Of a stretch of DNA of 21,139 bases, positions 9,417-18,603 are shown one piece after another (positions within the stretch are counted from its first letter, which is position 1; each line of letters starts with the position of its first letter). This stretch comes from Larix sibirica. Its lineage: Eukaryota > Streptophyta > Pinopsida > Pinales > Pinaceae. The translations under genes were made by a program, and so were the position numbers. The stretch covers positions 14,945 through 36,083 of the forward strand of contig NWUY0300045859.1 in the NCBI GenBank assembly GCA_004151065.3. Direction: 5' to 3'. Below the pieces are notes generated by a model. The model was not told the origin of the DNA. It made no database searches and worked only from the letters and a program-made list of their open reading frames with translations.

Positions 9417-10280
9417 ATGGGCTCTACCAATGTTGAAGTTTTACCCATATTTGATGGAGATATATATTCATATTGGAAACTTGCAATGAAGAATGCTCTT
9501 TGAGAAAAAGCATTGTGGAGGATTGCTAACAAAGATGTTGTAGAATCGGGACAAAATGATAGAGACACAGAGATATGGAGAACCAAGATTGAGAAAATAA
9601 GAGGGATCATTTGTAAGGATTTAAGCCACAATCTTAATAGATGGTTTGTTGATTTAGATAACACAATAGAATTGTGGGAAAAGTTAGAGGTTGGTTACAA
9701 AGATACTAATCTTACTAATGTGTTCCACAAAGAATAAAAAATGTTGAATCTAGATCATGTTGATTTGGATAAAATGGCTAATTATTTGAATGAAGTGACA
9801 TATTTGAATGCTCAATAAGAGAAAATACAATCTAATTACAAGAAGAAATATTTTTGATTGATTGCTATGGTTGAAGTAAGCTTCCCTGGTTTTTAAAATG
9901 TTCAAAGAATCTAGGAAAATGGTGATTCAACTGAATCCCAAAGACCCTAAACAAATTTTTGATTAATTTTGTGAATAAGTATTAGATAAAGAACCTCAAC
10001 TCATTAAGGAAGGGTACATTAAAAAATTTCATGCATATGCAACGAATAGAAAATATTTTTCTTGAAAGTTTGAAGGTAGTGAAGGGAATTTCAAGCCATT
10101 TCATGATGTGAAAAAGTTTGAAAGGTTTTAACATAAATTTTAGAACTAATGATCTGTCAAAGCTAGAACAAATAAAACTATTTGTTTGTAGGTATTGTGG
10201 ATGTGAGAATCACACAGACAGACACTGTTTGAAGAATAATCAAGATCAAAGGAAACAATACAACCCTAAAATGTAGCAAG
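9417..10280 (+). pseudogene. Ty1/copia gag, copy B (broken)
   Basis: The reading frame starts at ATG 9417 with GSTNVEVLPIFDGDIYSYWK, typical of the N-terminus of plant copia gag. A stop lies about 27 codons in. The longest open stretch (9513-9737) continues the gag core with LWRIANKDVVESG and the DNTIELWEKLEVGYK block. Further frameshifts follow. A zinc knuckle with the pattern C-x2-C-x4-H-x4-C is intact at 10187-10228 (CRYCGCENHTDRHC), normally used for RNA binding. Premature stops show it is no longer a working particle protein. It follows the LTR and primer-binding site in the normal order. Confidence 0.88.
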
Positions 10281-10439
10281 GATATAAAGAAAGTACAAGG
10301 GAAGATCGATTTGAAAAACACTATGTTTTGGTAGTTGAATCAAGAAGCAATAAAAATCAGCCTTGGGTTAGTCTAAGGTGAATCAACAACTTAAAATTGA
10401 ATTTATTGACAAAGTAGGGTTATTTTCTTCTAATTGTAA

Positions 10440-10620
10440 TAAATAATGGGTGCTAGATTTCGGTGTCTTTTCATATGATTGATGATAGGTCATTATTTTT
10501 TGAGTTTTCCAAGGAAAGGAAATTATTCCAAGAAATTACTATTGGAAATAAAGTGAAATTAGATATTTCGGGCACTAGATCTATTGATTTAAAAAAAATT
10601 GTTAGTTAAAGGATTAGGGG
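10440..10620 (+). pseudogene. Ty1/copia protease, copy B (broken)
   Basis: The active-site region reads WVLDFG at 10447-10464: the catalytic Asp is kept, but the following Ser/Thr of the family is Phe. A frameshift then moves the continuation (SFHMIDDRSLFFEF) into another frame. The domain lies between the zinc knuckle and the pre-integrase segment. It is the direct counterpart of 7640-7800 in copy A, from which it differs at many positions. Confidence 0.75.
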
Positions 10621-10779
10621 TCAATCTTATATCAATATATAGTGTGTTCATGCTGATTATGAATTTGTTTCTTCAGCAAATCAAGTCATTATTAGAGAAA
10701 GAAAAGCCCCTGATAGAATTATTTCTATAGGAACCATTGACCACGATGCTAGACTCTTTAAGCTTGTTGGTTTTGTTGA

Positions 10780-11760
10780 TGGAAGTATAGCATCCAATGC
10801 TTTGATTGGTCATACATATTATATGTCGAAATTGTGGCATGATAGGATTGGACATATAAATTATAGAAAATTGCCAAAGATGGTAACTAATAACATTATT
10901 AGAGGCTTGACAAAAATTTCATATTCATAAGGAGTTTGTGAAGGTTGTGTTTTAGGGAAGCATCATCAAGGTACGTTTCATTTATGAAAAGCATGGAAAG
11001 CTAGACATACCTTGTAGCTCATTCATAGTGATCTATGTGGGCCAAGGTATCATCCATCACTTTTTAGTTTCAATTATTTCTTAACTTTCATTGATGATTA
11101 CACTAGAAAAGTGTGGATTTATTTTATTGAAAGAAAAAGTGAAGCATTTGATGTCTTTAAAAAATTCAAAGCCTTGGTAACGGAATTGGTGTTTTGAGAA
11201 CTAAAAAAGGGGGTAAATTTTGAATTCATGCATTTGAATCATTTTGTGAAACATACGATATTAAAATCCAAAGAAAAACTACATATAATCCTCAACAAAA
11301 TAGGGTAGTTGAGCAAATGAATAGAACCTTACTTGAGATGGCTCGATGCGTGTTGCATTATAAAATTTGTATAACAAATTTTGAGATTTGGATTTTTTTT
11401 TGTATAACATTTATAATTAATAAGATATCCACAAAATCTCTTAAAGTATGACCTTTGAAGAAGCTTGGAGTGGTAGGAGGCCACCTCTTTGTTATTGTAA
11501 AGTCTTTGGTTGCATTGCTTGGGCACACATTCCACATGAAAAGAGAAAAAAAGTTAGAACCAAAAAGTCATAAGTGCTTGTTTGTGGGTTATAGTGAAGA
11601 ATCAAAAGCTTATAGGTTGTATCATTTGGTAACAAAAGAGGATTTTGTGAGTAAAGCTATAAATTTTAATGTGCTTTCTCAACTCATGACAACAAAATAT
11701 TCTTCCCTATTTCTAGATATCAATGGTACTGATATACAATCTAGTGTTACAAATGTGACA
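10780..11760 (+). pseudogene. Ty1/copia integrase, copy B (broken)
   Basis: The pre-integrase zinc segment is visible as KLWHDRIGHINYRKL near 10832 and CEGCVLGKHH near 10939. The core has the first catalytic Asp (LIHSDLCGP near 11019), FLTFIDDYTRKVW and the Glu motif VVEQMNRT. The second Asp motif reads KKGGKF instead of DNGGEF. The open stretch 11455-11763 encodes the C-terminal part, including LFVGYSEESKAYRLYHL, typical of the end of the copia integrase module. Frameshifts near 11195 and 11450 and several stops disable it. From 11110 to 11606 it is identical to copy A. Confidence 0.88.
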
Positions 11761-11761
11761 T

Positions 11762-11915
11762 AGGATGATGATGATGAAGATGTTGATGATTACAATGATC
11801 AATATGCTTTTGNGATGATGATGATGATGAAGAAGATGTTGATGAGAAACCTACATATGACAATGATGATGAAGATGTTGATGATGATGATGATCAATAT
11901 GCTTTTGTAGATTAA
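11762..11915 (+). repeat. GAT-repeat (Asp/Glu-rich) linker between integrase and RT
   Basis: Near-perfect runs of GATGAT with GAAGAT interruptions would encode an acidic Asp/Glu stretch. Copia polyproteins often have a variable acidic linker here, so the repeat is probably an expansion within it. The 16-mer GATCAATATGCTTTTG occurs twice (11797-11812 and 11892-11907), which indicates internal duplication. An N sits at 11813, immediately after the first copy. Confidence 0.8.
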
Positions 11916-12049
11916 GACCAAAGTGATGACAATGATAGAAAATGAAACGTCAAGTAGTGAAATTTATGCACAAGAAGATAACAATACATAAGTGCACTAA
12001 TGGAAAAAGTATTACAAACTAAAGAACCAAACTTATTTGAGGAAGCTAG

Positions 12050-12890
12050 AGGAAATAAAGATTGGGAACAAGCCGTGAAAGTAGAAAATGATGCACCGAT
12101 GAAGATCCGAACATAGGATCTTTTGCCCTGTCGTTTAAAGGGTATAAAAGTTATTGTTTGCAAATGGTTTTAGAAGACAAAATTTAATTTAGATGGAGCC
12201 TTAGACAAATTCAAAACTAGATCAGTAGCCAAAGGTTTAAATTAGAAAGAATACATTGATGATAATGAGCCATTTGCACTTGTCATAAAAATGAATACTA
12301 TTTGAATAATTATTTCTCTCATTGCAAGTCTTGGTTGGCATATTCATCGAATGGATCTGTTAAGATCACATTCTTGAATAAAAATATTCATGAATAAATA
12401 TCTAGCCGAAATTGTTGGAATTGCAATTTTAGGTTGTTGGAATTGCATATTTGGGGTGCCTAGAGGTAATTGAGGGTGCTAAATCCATTTTTGTAATGAA
12501 AATTGCAATTTGAGCAATGAAAATCACAATTTCAACAAAAATCAGATCAGCGGAATCCAACAAAAATTGTTAGGAAAGTGCAAATCATATAATGTTTAGC
12601 TTACTTCGAAGAAATCACTTTATGGAGTTAAACATTCTACAAGGGCACATAATGAAAAAATAGATATATATTTTCAATAAAATGGGTTCATAAAATGCAA
12701 ATCATATCCAAATATCCATGTAAAGAAAGTTAAGGAGATATATTTTTTATTGTTGTTTATGTAGATGATTTGCTCATTGGTCGTTCAAATATTGAGTTGG
12801 TCAAAATTTTGAAATTAAAGCTTTGAAAAACATTTGATGAGTGATTTAGGTAGCTGAATTATTTTCTTAGTTTGCAAATTTGTAAACTAC
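12050..12890 (+). pseudogene. Ty1/copia reverse transcriptase, copy B (broken)
   Basis: The segment starts with DWEQAVKVENDAPMK and continues through DKFKTRSVAKGLN and a degraded FAPVAKMNTIRI-like motif (reading FALVIKMNTI then a stop). KSLYGVKHSTRA lies near 12605-12645. The catalytic box YVDDLL is intact at 12758-12775. Stops and frameshifts occur throughout, and about 150 bp of foreign-looking sequence (12412-12563) interrupts the domain before the KSLYG block. It is a dead copy of the copia polymerase in the expected order after integrase. Confidence 0.87.
12412..12563. mobile_element. Possible small MITE-like insertion in the copia RT
   Basis: The extra sequence in the reverse transcriptase is bounded by TTGTTGGAATTGC (12412) and GCGGAATCCAACAA (ending 12563), whose reverse complement TTGTTGGATTCCGC resembles the left end. 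AAA flanks both sides and could be a 3-bp target duplication. A second TTGTTGGAATTGC lies at 12434. The termini are short and imperfect, so this could also be simple sequence expansion. Confidence 0.35.
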
Positions 12891-12929
12891 ATGATGGATT
12901 ATTTCTTTCACAATCCAAATATGCATTGG

Positions 12930-13850
12930 ATATTTAAAAAAATTAGAATGCTTGATCACAAACATGCTTCTACTCCATTTAGACATGGAGTCAAGTTTAC
13001 CAAGGAAACTTTTTCCAATAAGGTGGATGCTACATTATATAAGCAACTTGTTGGAAAACTGGTTTATTTAACACACACTAGGCCAAACATTTTTATGCTA
13101 GGTCCTAGAGAAAGTCATATGTTGGATGCTAAAAAAAATTTGAGCTACATTCATGGTAGAGTGCACTATGGTATCCATTATGCCAATTAATCCCACATTT
13201 CTTTGGTAGGATACATTGATTCTGACAAGATTGAGCTTGGAGCAAGACCTATTACATGGAGCAGTAAAACGCAATCAACAACATCTTGCAAACTGGTTTA
13301 TTTAACACACACTAGGCCAAACATTTTCTTTTGCAGTTAGCCTTGTATCCATATTTATGCTAGGTCCTAGAGAAAGTCATATGTTATATGCTAAAATAAT
13401 TTTGAGCTACATTCATGGTATAGTGCACTATGGCGTCCATTATGCCAACTAATCCTACATTTCTTTGGTAGGATACATTGATTATGACAAGATTGAGCTT
13501 GGAGCAAGACCTATTAAATGGAGCAATAAAACACAATCAACATCTTTACCTAAGCTTGGTTTACTCAAAATTCTACATTACCAAGGAAACTTTTTCCAAG
13601 AAGGTGGATGCTACATTATATAAGCAACTCGTTGGAAAACTGGTTTATTTAACACACACTAGGCCAAACATTTTCTTTTGCAGTTAGCCTTGTATCCATA
13701 TTTATGCTAGGTCCTAGAGAAAGTCATCTGTTGGATGCTAAAAGAATTTTGAGCTACATTCATGGTATAGTGCACTAGGGCATCCATTATGCTAACTAAT
13801 CCCACATTTCTTTGGTAGGATACATTGATTCTAATAAGATTGATGGAAAG
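12930..13850 (+). pseudogene. Copia RNase H region in three partial direct copies
   Basis: The start of the copia RNase H module is recognisable: DATLYKQLVGKLVYLTHTRP, then a block reading MLGPRESHMLDAKR, then SYIHG and SLVGYIDSD. It occurs three times in direct order, anchored by the shared segment AACTGGTTTATTTAACACAC at 13057, 13291 and 13638. Copies 1 and 3 also share the upstream block beginning ACCAAGGAAACT (12999 and 13580). Copy 1 lacks about 30 bp present in copies 2 and 3. The homology ends near 13850, before the rest of RNase H. No polypurine tract or 3' LTR follows, so the element is truncated here. Confidence 0.85.
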
Positions 13851-14040
13851 AATCCATACTAAAAATCAAACATGTCATGTCTATTCCATTTGAGATCCAT
13901 CTTAAACCCCTATATATCAAGCACAGGAAGACCTCGTCACTCGGTGCAATTATTGCAAATATTTAAGAATAGTAAAAGCTGGAAAATATTACAACGACTT
14001 TACAAAATATGAAATCCTAGCGTCTTCCCAACTATTCGAG
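13851..14040. other. Short non-coding junction after the copia truncation
   Basis: I see no gene here. A stretch of about 31 bp (13893-13924) resembles 18188-18217: both read AGATCCATCTTAAAC, then diverge, then TATCAAGCA. This may be a fragment of the LTR-like sequence at 17939-18594. Confidence 0.4.
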
Positions 14041-14940
14041 TTTTATAGGCATGTCAATCGGTCATGTGTTAGCAAACCAACCCGTTGTAGGCGATTGCGC
14101 TTCCCATTCTCCTCCCTCTTCCTCTACCATCTCCATATTAATACACCGTGAGTGCTATTACTTTCCACCACATTCCATTCATCCCCACCGACCCTGTTAT
14201 CTTATCTTCGAATCCAGGTTCACGGCGTTCCAACTTCCGGTAAGAAAAACGAAAAACCACCCACAAACCTCCTCGGGATCACAAGAGTCTCGACGTCGTG
14301 CTTTAGCCCGACCAGCGCCGCGATGAGCCCGTGTCCGCAAGGTCTGAAAAACCGGTCTTGCCTGCGGCATTACAGGATTTACTGTTTCAGAAGCTTAGTA
14401 TACCTGTGTTTTTGTGTTACATTGATGAAGGGTGGTTTTATTATGAATACATACCTACCAGCTTTTCTTGCTGTGGATTAAAGTTTAAACAGTACTGCTA
14501 ATGTTTTGCAGGTGGCATGATTCCAGTAATCCAATATATCAAAGCGGTTGATGCTGCCCGCGGTATCGACGCCATGTATAAAATGGGAGCCTGGAGGTAA
14601 GTAACATTCTAACATATCCATATTTAACCTAGAATCTATAATATGCGTATAGATTTTTCTAATTGTTCGAGTTGCCAATTTTTATTTTATAAGATTATTT
14701 GCATCGAGAGAGGAAAAGCCTGTGTTAGGGTTATCTTATTTCTCAGGATTAGAACCCGAAGAAATACGGGAAAAACTGCTTTTACTCAGTAAATTGGTTC
14801 TTGAATTCGCTTACAGTTGTTATGCTGGTAGTGCGGCTGGGAATAATGACAGTTCGAATGCTTATGGGAATGCTTATGGGAATGGATGGAAGAGACCCAT
14901 CCATTCGTCCAACTGATGAGTGGGAAGGTGCCCGTCTTCA
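14041..14940 (+). other. Gene-like CpG-containing island, product not recognised
   Basis: Base composition rises in GC and keeps many CpG sites (for example CCCGCGGTATCGACGCC near 14557), unlike the AT-rich repeats on either side. It contains several splice-like signals, a glycine/asparagine-rich repeat (SNAYGNAYGNGW near 14853-14895) and the exon-like segment at 14512-14596. In one frame near 14336 a segment reads SEKPVLPAALQDLLFQKL. I could not assign a family. It may be a gene remnant or a captured gene fragment. I do not claim a continuous reading frame. Confidence 0.4.
14512..14596 (+). pseudogene. Exon-like segment with strong plant splice sites
   Basis: An 85-bp segment is preceded by a possible branch point (TGCTAAT) and the acceptor TGTTTTGCAG. 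It is followed by the consensus donor GAG-GTAAGT. One frame is open across it and reads GMIPVIQYIKAVDAARGIDA followed by MYKMGAW; the other two hit stops. The next plausible acceptor, TTATCTTATTTCTCAG, ends at 14747. I do not recognise the protein. It may be one internal exon of a gene whose other exons are decayed or elsewhere. Confidence 0.45.
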
Positions 14941-15775
14941 CAAGGGTACTTGGCCCTTGGGTCATTGCTGCGTTGAAAGTAACCATAAAATATTAAATCC
15001 ATGCAATTTTAAATCATTATTAATATATATTATTAGAATATATTAGATTAGACTATAGACTGTATTATAGAAGAATTTTGGGTGGGTTAGTGATTATGTT
15101 TTTCTTAAATTGTATGAGGATGAGATAAGTGTATTTTACAAGTGTCTTTCCAAATTTGAAATAAGCAAATTTTAAATTTGAGTTCGATGGTGTTTATATA
15201 CCCTTAACGTGTTTATATACAACTTGTGAACACGATAGGTCACAAGTTAAGTGCCATGAACAAGTTATCTAGTTATATACATTACTTGTTTTTCATAGTT
15301 AGTGGTAATCACATGTTTTCTATGTCTCATGTACCTACCTGTTACCTTCTTTAGTTACATGAGTTGTTTTTCACTACCTCTTATCTATGCAAGAGCTACC
15401 AGTTATCCATACATCAACTACTGGTTATTTACGATTAAGATGACCATGTTTAAAAATTTACGATTACTTTGGAGTAAGGATATGACTTTAGGAAAAGATG
15501 TACCATTATTGGTTTTAAAAAGATGATTGTGATTGGACAATCCTTATGCACCAGAAAGACTCACTTTTAAGACGAGCCTGTCATGTGTTAGACCCCATTG
15601 GTTCCGCCATGAAATGTGTATGGGCATCCATGGATACTCTCTTTTGTAATTATCAACACTGGGAGTAGAGATGGAATTTGACAGACAAATTGCTTATCAC
15701 GGGGCAATTTGCTTGTCAAATACAATCAAAACATATCAAAGCCTGGTTGGATTTGAAATTCCAACACTGATCAGA
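14941..15775. other. Intergenic sequence, nothing recognised
   Basis: No credible gene, RNA or mobile-element terminus is visible. A short direct repeat of GTGTTTATATAC occurs near 15189 and 15208. Open stretches at 15302-15526 and 15671-15865 lack recognisable motifs and look like chance. Confidence 0.5.
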
Positions 15776-16067
15776 AGGTATACGGAGTTTCCAAAACGAT
15801 CTATGGAGGAGTTATGCGGCGGCTTCTTCTTATGGCAACTTGTATGTTCAATGGACAACATGTGAGGAAGTATGATCGTGAGAACAGCGTTTGGACTCTT
15901 TTGGCTTCTCTTCACATATTGGGCGCGATTGGATTCTTGCAGAAAGCACATCTCTTATCTGCTTAACCCGTCACTTGGTGAGTCAGTGGATTAAAGTTAA
16001 CGGTGATGGCGGTGATGAGGAAGGCTTTGAGGGCATGATCGTATCTGCAGCAACCGTGGAGATTTGA
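15776..16067 (+). pseudogene. F-box/kelch-type gene 3' end, left inverted copy (broken)
   Basis: This is the plus-strand counterpart of the minus-strand copy at 20394-20874. Kelch-repeat character is visible in YGNLYV, then GQHVRKYDRENSVWTLLASL, and a tail ending VNGDGGDEEGFEGMIVSAATVEI (in two frames), with stop TGA at 16065-16067. Compared with the right copy there is a 2-bp deletion near 15846 and about 29 bp missing near 15912, both shifting frame. Plant F-box/kelch proteins act as substrate adaptors in SCF ubiquitin ligases. Only the kelch-like C-terminal part is here, so the F-box assignment is inference. Homology to the right copy begins abruptly at about 15776. Confidence 0.7.
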
Positions 16068-16268
16068 CTACAATTATCTGTCCCGTTTCTCTATAGCTAT
16101 GTCTTGTGTGATTTAAAGTTGTCCCACCCAACTTTTGAGTTTTCATAGCCTTTGTGTCATTGATAATTTTTAATATAATAAACTCGCATGCATTTATGTA
16201 TCTTGCATGCTGTATTTAAGCTAACGACGTTTGTATTTGAAGGTTATGAAATTGTTTCATATTAATAC

Positions 16269-16329
16269 TCCACAGTTAATAGATATGTAAACCACAACAA
16301 ACTGAAATGAAAGAAGGTTAACATAAATT
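16269..16329. repeat. 61-bp exact direct repeat, copy 1
   Basis: It is identical to 16948-17008. The right arm of the inverted duplication has no insertion at this point, so the two copies flank sequence present only in the left arm. Confidence 0.9.
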
Positions 16330-16947
16330 ACCCAGCATGCCCTCAGCCGGAGATGGTGCTGGGAGTGAAATTCAAATAGTTAGGTTATTTCATATTTCTT
16401 GAGAACGCTTGTTATTGGCTTTCGGATCTGGGAATCGAGGAGATATTAGGGTCTCCCTCAACGCATCTATTGTGAGAAAACGCCATGGAATATTCTGTAA
16501 AATAATTAATCATGGCATAGAATTTTGATATCTCTGTCTTTATTTGGTTTGCACTTTCTCGAAAGAATAATACCATGAATATTTTCTCAATAACCTCATG
16601 GAGGTAAGATGAAGTGTTCTTGAATGTGGCTAGGTAGGTGCACATTCGGTATTTTTTTTTTTATCAAATGTATTTGAGGCACAAATTGGTAGTACGAGTC
16701 GATGTGATGTAAGGTAAACTAATTATGATCCATCCTGTTTTTTAACTTGTTTTTTCTCTTCTTCTACTAAGGCCTTTATGCCCACCTATCACTGAAACTG
16801 GGGCTATAATAGGAGACCAAAAATTTAAATTTAAATATTATTTATGCTTTTTTTTATGTATTTCTTATGTTAGTTTAATAAATTTAACTAAATGAGTGTT
16901 AGAAAGTTCAAATTTAAAAGAAACCTGACATGATAATTTACAACTTN
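16330..16947. other. Insertion or misjoined segment in the left arm
   Basis: This 618-bp segment has no counterpart in the right arm and ends with an N at 16947. It is flanked by exact 61-bp direct repeats. I see no transposon termini or coding sequence in it. It may be an assembly join rather than a real insertion. Confidence 0.6.
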
Positions 16948-17008
16948 TCCACAGTTAATAGATATGTAAACCACAACAAACTGAAATGAAAGAAGGTTAA
17001 CATAAATT
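16948..17008. repeat. 61-bp exact direct repeat, copy 2
   Basis: It begins at the base right after the N at 16947 and is identical to 16269-16329. Homology to the right arm resumes without a break at 17009, so this copy is contiguous with the rest of the arm. Confidence 0.9.
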
Positions 17009-17136
17009 GCAAAAAGCGAGTAAGTTGTAGGCTTCCTTTCTGAATCTTCATTTGCTTATTTATCGCAATGCCCCTCCCTTACATAAATTAGTTAAGAGAG
17101 TATACCCCAATACCATAGAAGCTCTAATATAATTGT

Positions 17137-17238
17137 TTTAGAAATCTAGATAAGCATGAACTACATAGATCGACGTCCCATCTAATATTTAGAAATCTAG
17201 ATAAGCATGAACTACATAGATCAACGTCCTATCTAAGT
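17137..17238. repeat. 51-bp tandem duplication, two copies
   Basis: Two adjacent units start TTTAGAAATCTAGATAAGCA (17137 and 17188) and differ at only a few positions. The matching place in the right arm has one copy, so the duplication postdates the inverted duplication or was lost on the right. Confidence 0.9.
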
Positions 17239-17450
17239 TATAGATGAATAATCTACATATAAATTAAAGACCCATTAGAACTATTTCCATATTTATCTGA
17301 AAGAAACATATATATGGCCTATGCATGGAAAGAATATTTATGTCATTACTAAATTTTGTTGCGTTTGGATATTGGCATCGAAATTTTATTCCAGAGTACC
17401 ATCTTTTCATCCATGGTATCTGTTGGATCCCTGCTCACCCCATCGACGTT

Positions 17451-17548
17451 ACATTAACCATGGCCTTTGATTGAATTTAGATTTAAGGGGTAGGTAGATT
17501 AAGTATTAAATCATGTATATAATCATGATCTCATTAATGGAGACATGT
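17451..17548. other. Spacer between inverted arms, nothing recognised
   Basis: This is AT-rich non-coding sequence just inside the left arm. I see no features. Confidence 0.4.
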
Positions 17549-17707
17549 GAAGGAATTATCAATAGAGATTATATCAATTAGTAATTATCTTAATAGAATA
17601 GCATGCATAATTAATCGAAACATATCCACGGATTTAATGAAGGAATTATTAATACCAATTATATCGATTAGGAATTATCTTAATAGAATAGCATGCATAA
17701 TTAAGCA
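17549..17707. repeat. 90-bp tandem repeat, about 1.8 units
   Basis: GAAGGAATTAT begins units at 17549 and 17639. Both carry AATTATCTTAATAGAATAGC followed by ATGCATAATTAA. The repeat happens to keep an open frame but has no recognisable protein motif. Confidence 0.85.
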
Positions 17708-17938
17708 TTCTAACCATTTCTACTTGTTTCGTATCTTAGTGGAGTGTCTACTTCATGAAATGAATTAAAAAATCAAGCATAATAGTGGACGTTATTCAAC
17801 AAAGTAAAAGGGGTTCTCAAAAGAGGGTTAAGAAATAAGTGTAGGTTGACGGTTTTAAGAAACAAGGGTAGGCTCTTAGCATACCTTTGGATCAAACTCC
17901 TTTAACACTAAGGAATTGTTTTAAAAGTTATGGGGAGA

Positions 17939-18594
17939 TGTTAGAATTTCATAATAAGAATATTAGATTATGCCCAAAACCAGAAACGAAAGGATCTATC
18001 TATTTCAATGTAACCATCTTAGAAGCAACAGAACAAGCCAAAACAATGTAGAAAAGTGAAGGAAAATATTAGTTTCAACATCTAGAACTATTAGTAATAA
18101 GAATTTTGAATGAGTATGATTCAAATATGCAAAAGTGAGCATGATCAAGTGCATGCAAATATCATAGTTAGTTAGATATAACCAAATAGATCCATCTTAA
18201 ACTCGGATCTATCAAGCATCAATAGAGATCCAACGCACTACAATATCTCCCCTATAATAGGTTGTATAGCACTTTGCTACTCTTTATGCAATTTAAAAAA
18301 ATAGGTTTATATTTTTATGGTTTTTCATATTTTTAATATTTTTTAATGTACTAGAAACACTTAATGGAACTAATTTCTATGAAAATCGGAAGAAGTGGAA
18401 CAAAACACTCTTGATGCACTTTCATTACTTCATTGATTGTTTAAATACATCAATAGAGACTTCTCTAGAAATACCCAACAACCAATTAACTATTTAGATT
18501 CAATGCACCGATTTTGACTATATCGATCTCCGAACTAACCACTTCTCGACATGTAAACTAACTAGCTAGTGAGAGTAATTACCATCCTCTAACA
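17939..18594. mobile_element. LTR-like segment with inverted TGTTAGA / TCTAACA ends
   Basis: The left edge reads GGGGAGA then TGTTAGAATTTC, the typical polypurine tract plus 3' LTR start of a plant copia element on the plus strand. The right edge, read on the minus strand, is CAGGGAG then TGTTAGAGGATGG, the same signature in the opposite direction. It is either one solo LTR of 656 bp without a target duplication, or the outer ends of two copia LTRs joined head-to-head inside. No coding sequence is attached. Confidence 0.5.
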
Positions 18595-18603
18595 CTCCCT
18601 GTT

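Larger units (their letters stand above)
15776..17450 (+). repeat. Left arm of a large inverted duplication
   Basis: This segment is homologous, in reverse complement, to about 19590-20720. The shared region covers the kelch-like 3' coding end, its downstream sequence (including AATAAAC near 16178) and a further 450 bp or so. The two arms are clearly similar but diverged by substitutions and small indels. This arm has a 618-bp insertion (16330-16947) and a 51-bp tandem duplication (17137-17238) that the right arm lacks. Confidence 0.85.

Noticed and set aside
12960-13850. Triplicated block as a centromeric or satellite array
   Set aside because: The unit is recognisable copia RNase H coding sequence and the spacing is unequal (234 and 347 bp), so it is a local duplication within the element.
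14051-14481. Overlapping plus-strand frames with Pro/Ser-rich products as a coding gene
   Set aside because: The frames overlap each other, are compositionally biased and match nothing I recognise. They are covered by the cautious gene-like island entry.
17547-17768. Small repeat protein with duplicated YLNRIACII motif
   Set aside because: The open frame exists because a 90-bp DNA unit, divisible by three, is duplicated. There is no start context, promoter or homology.
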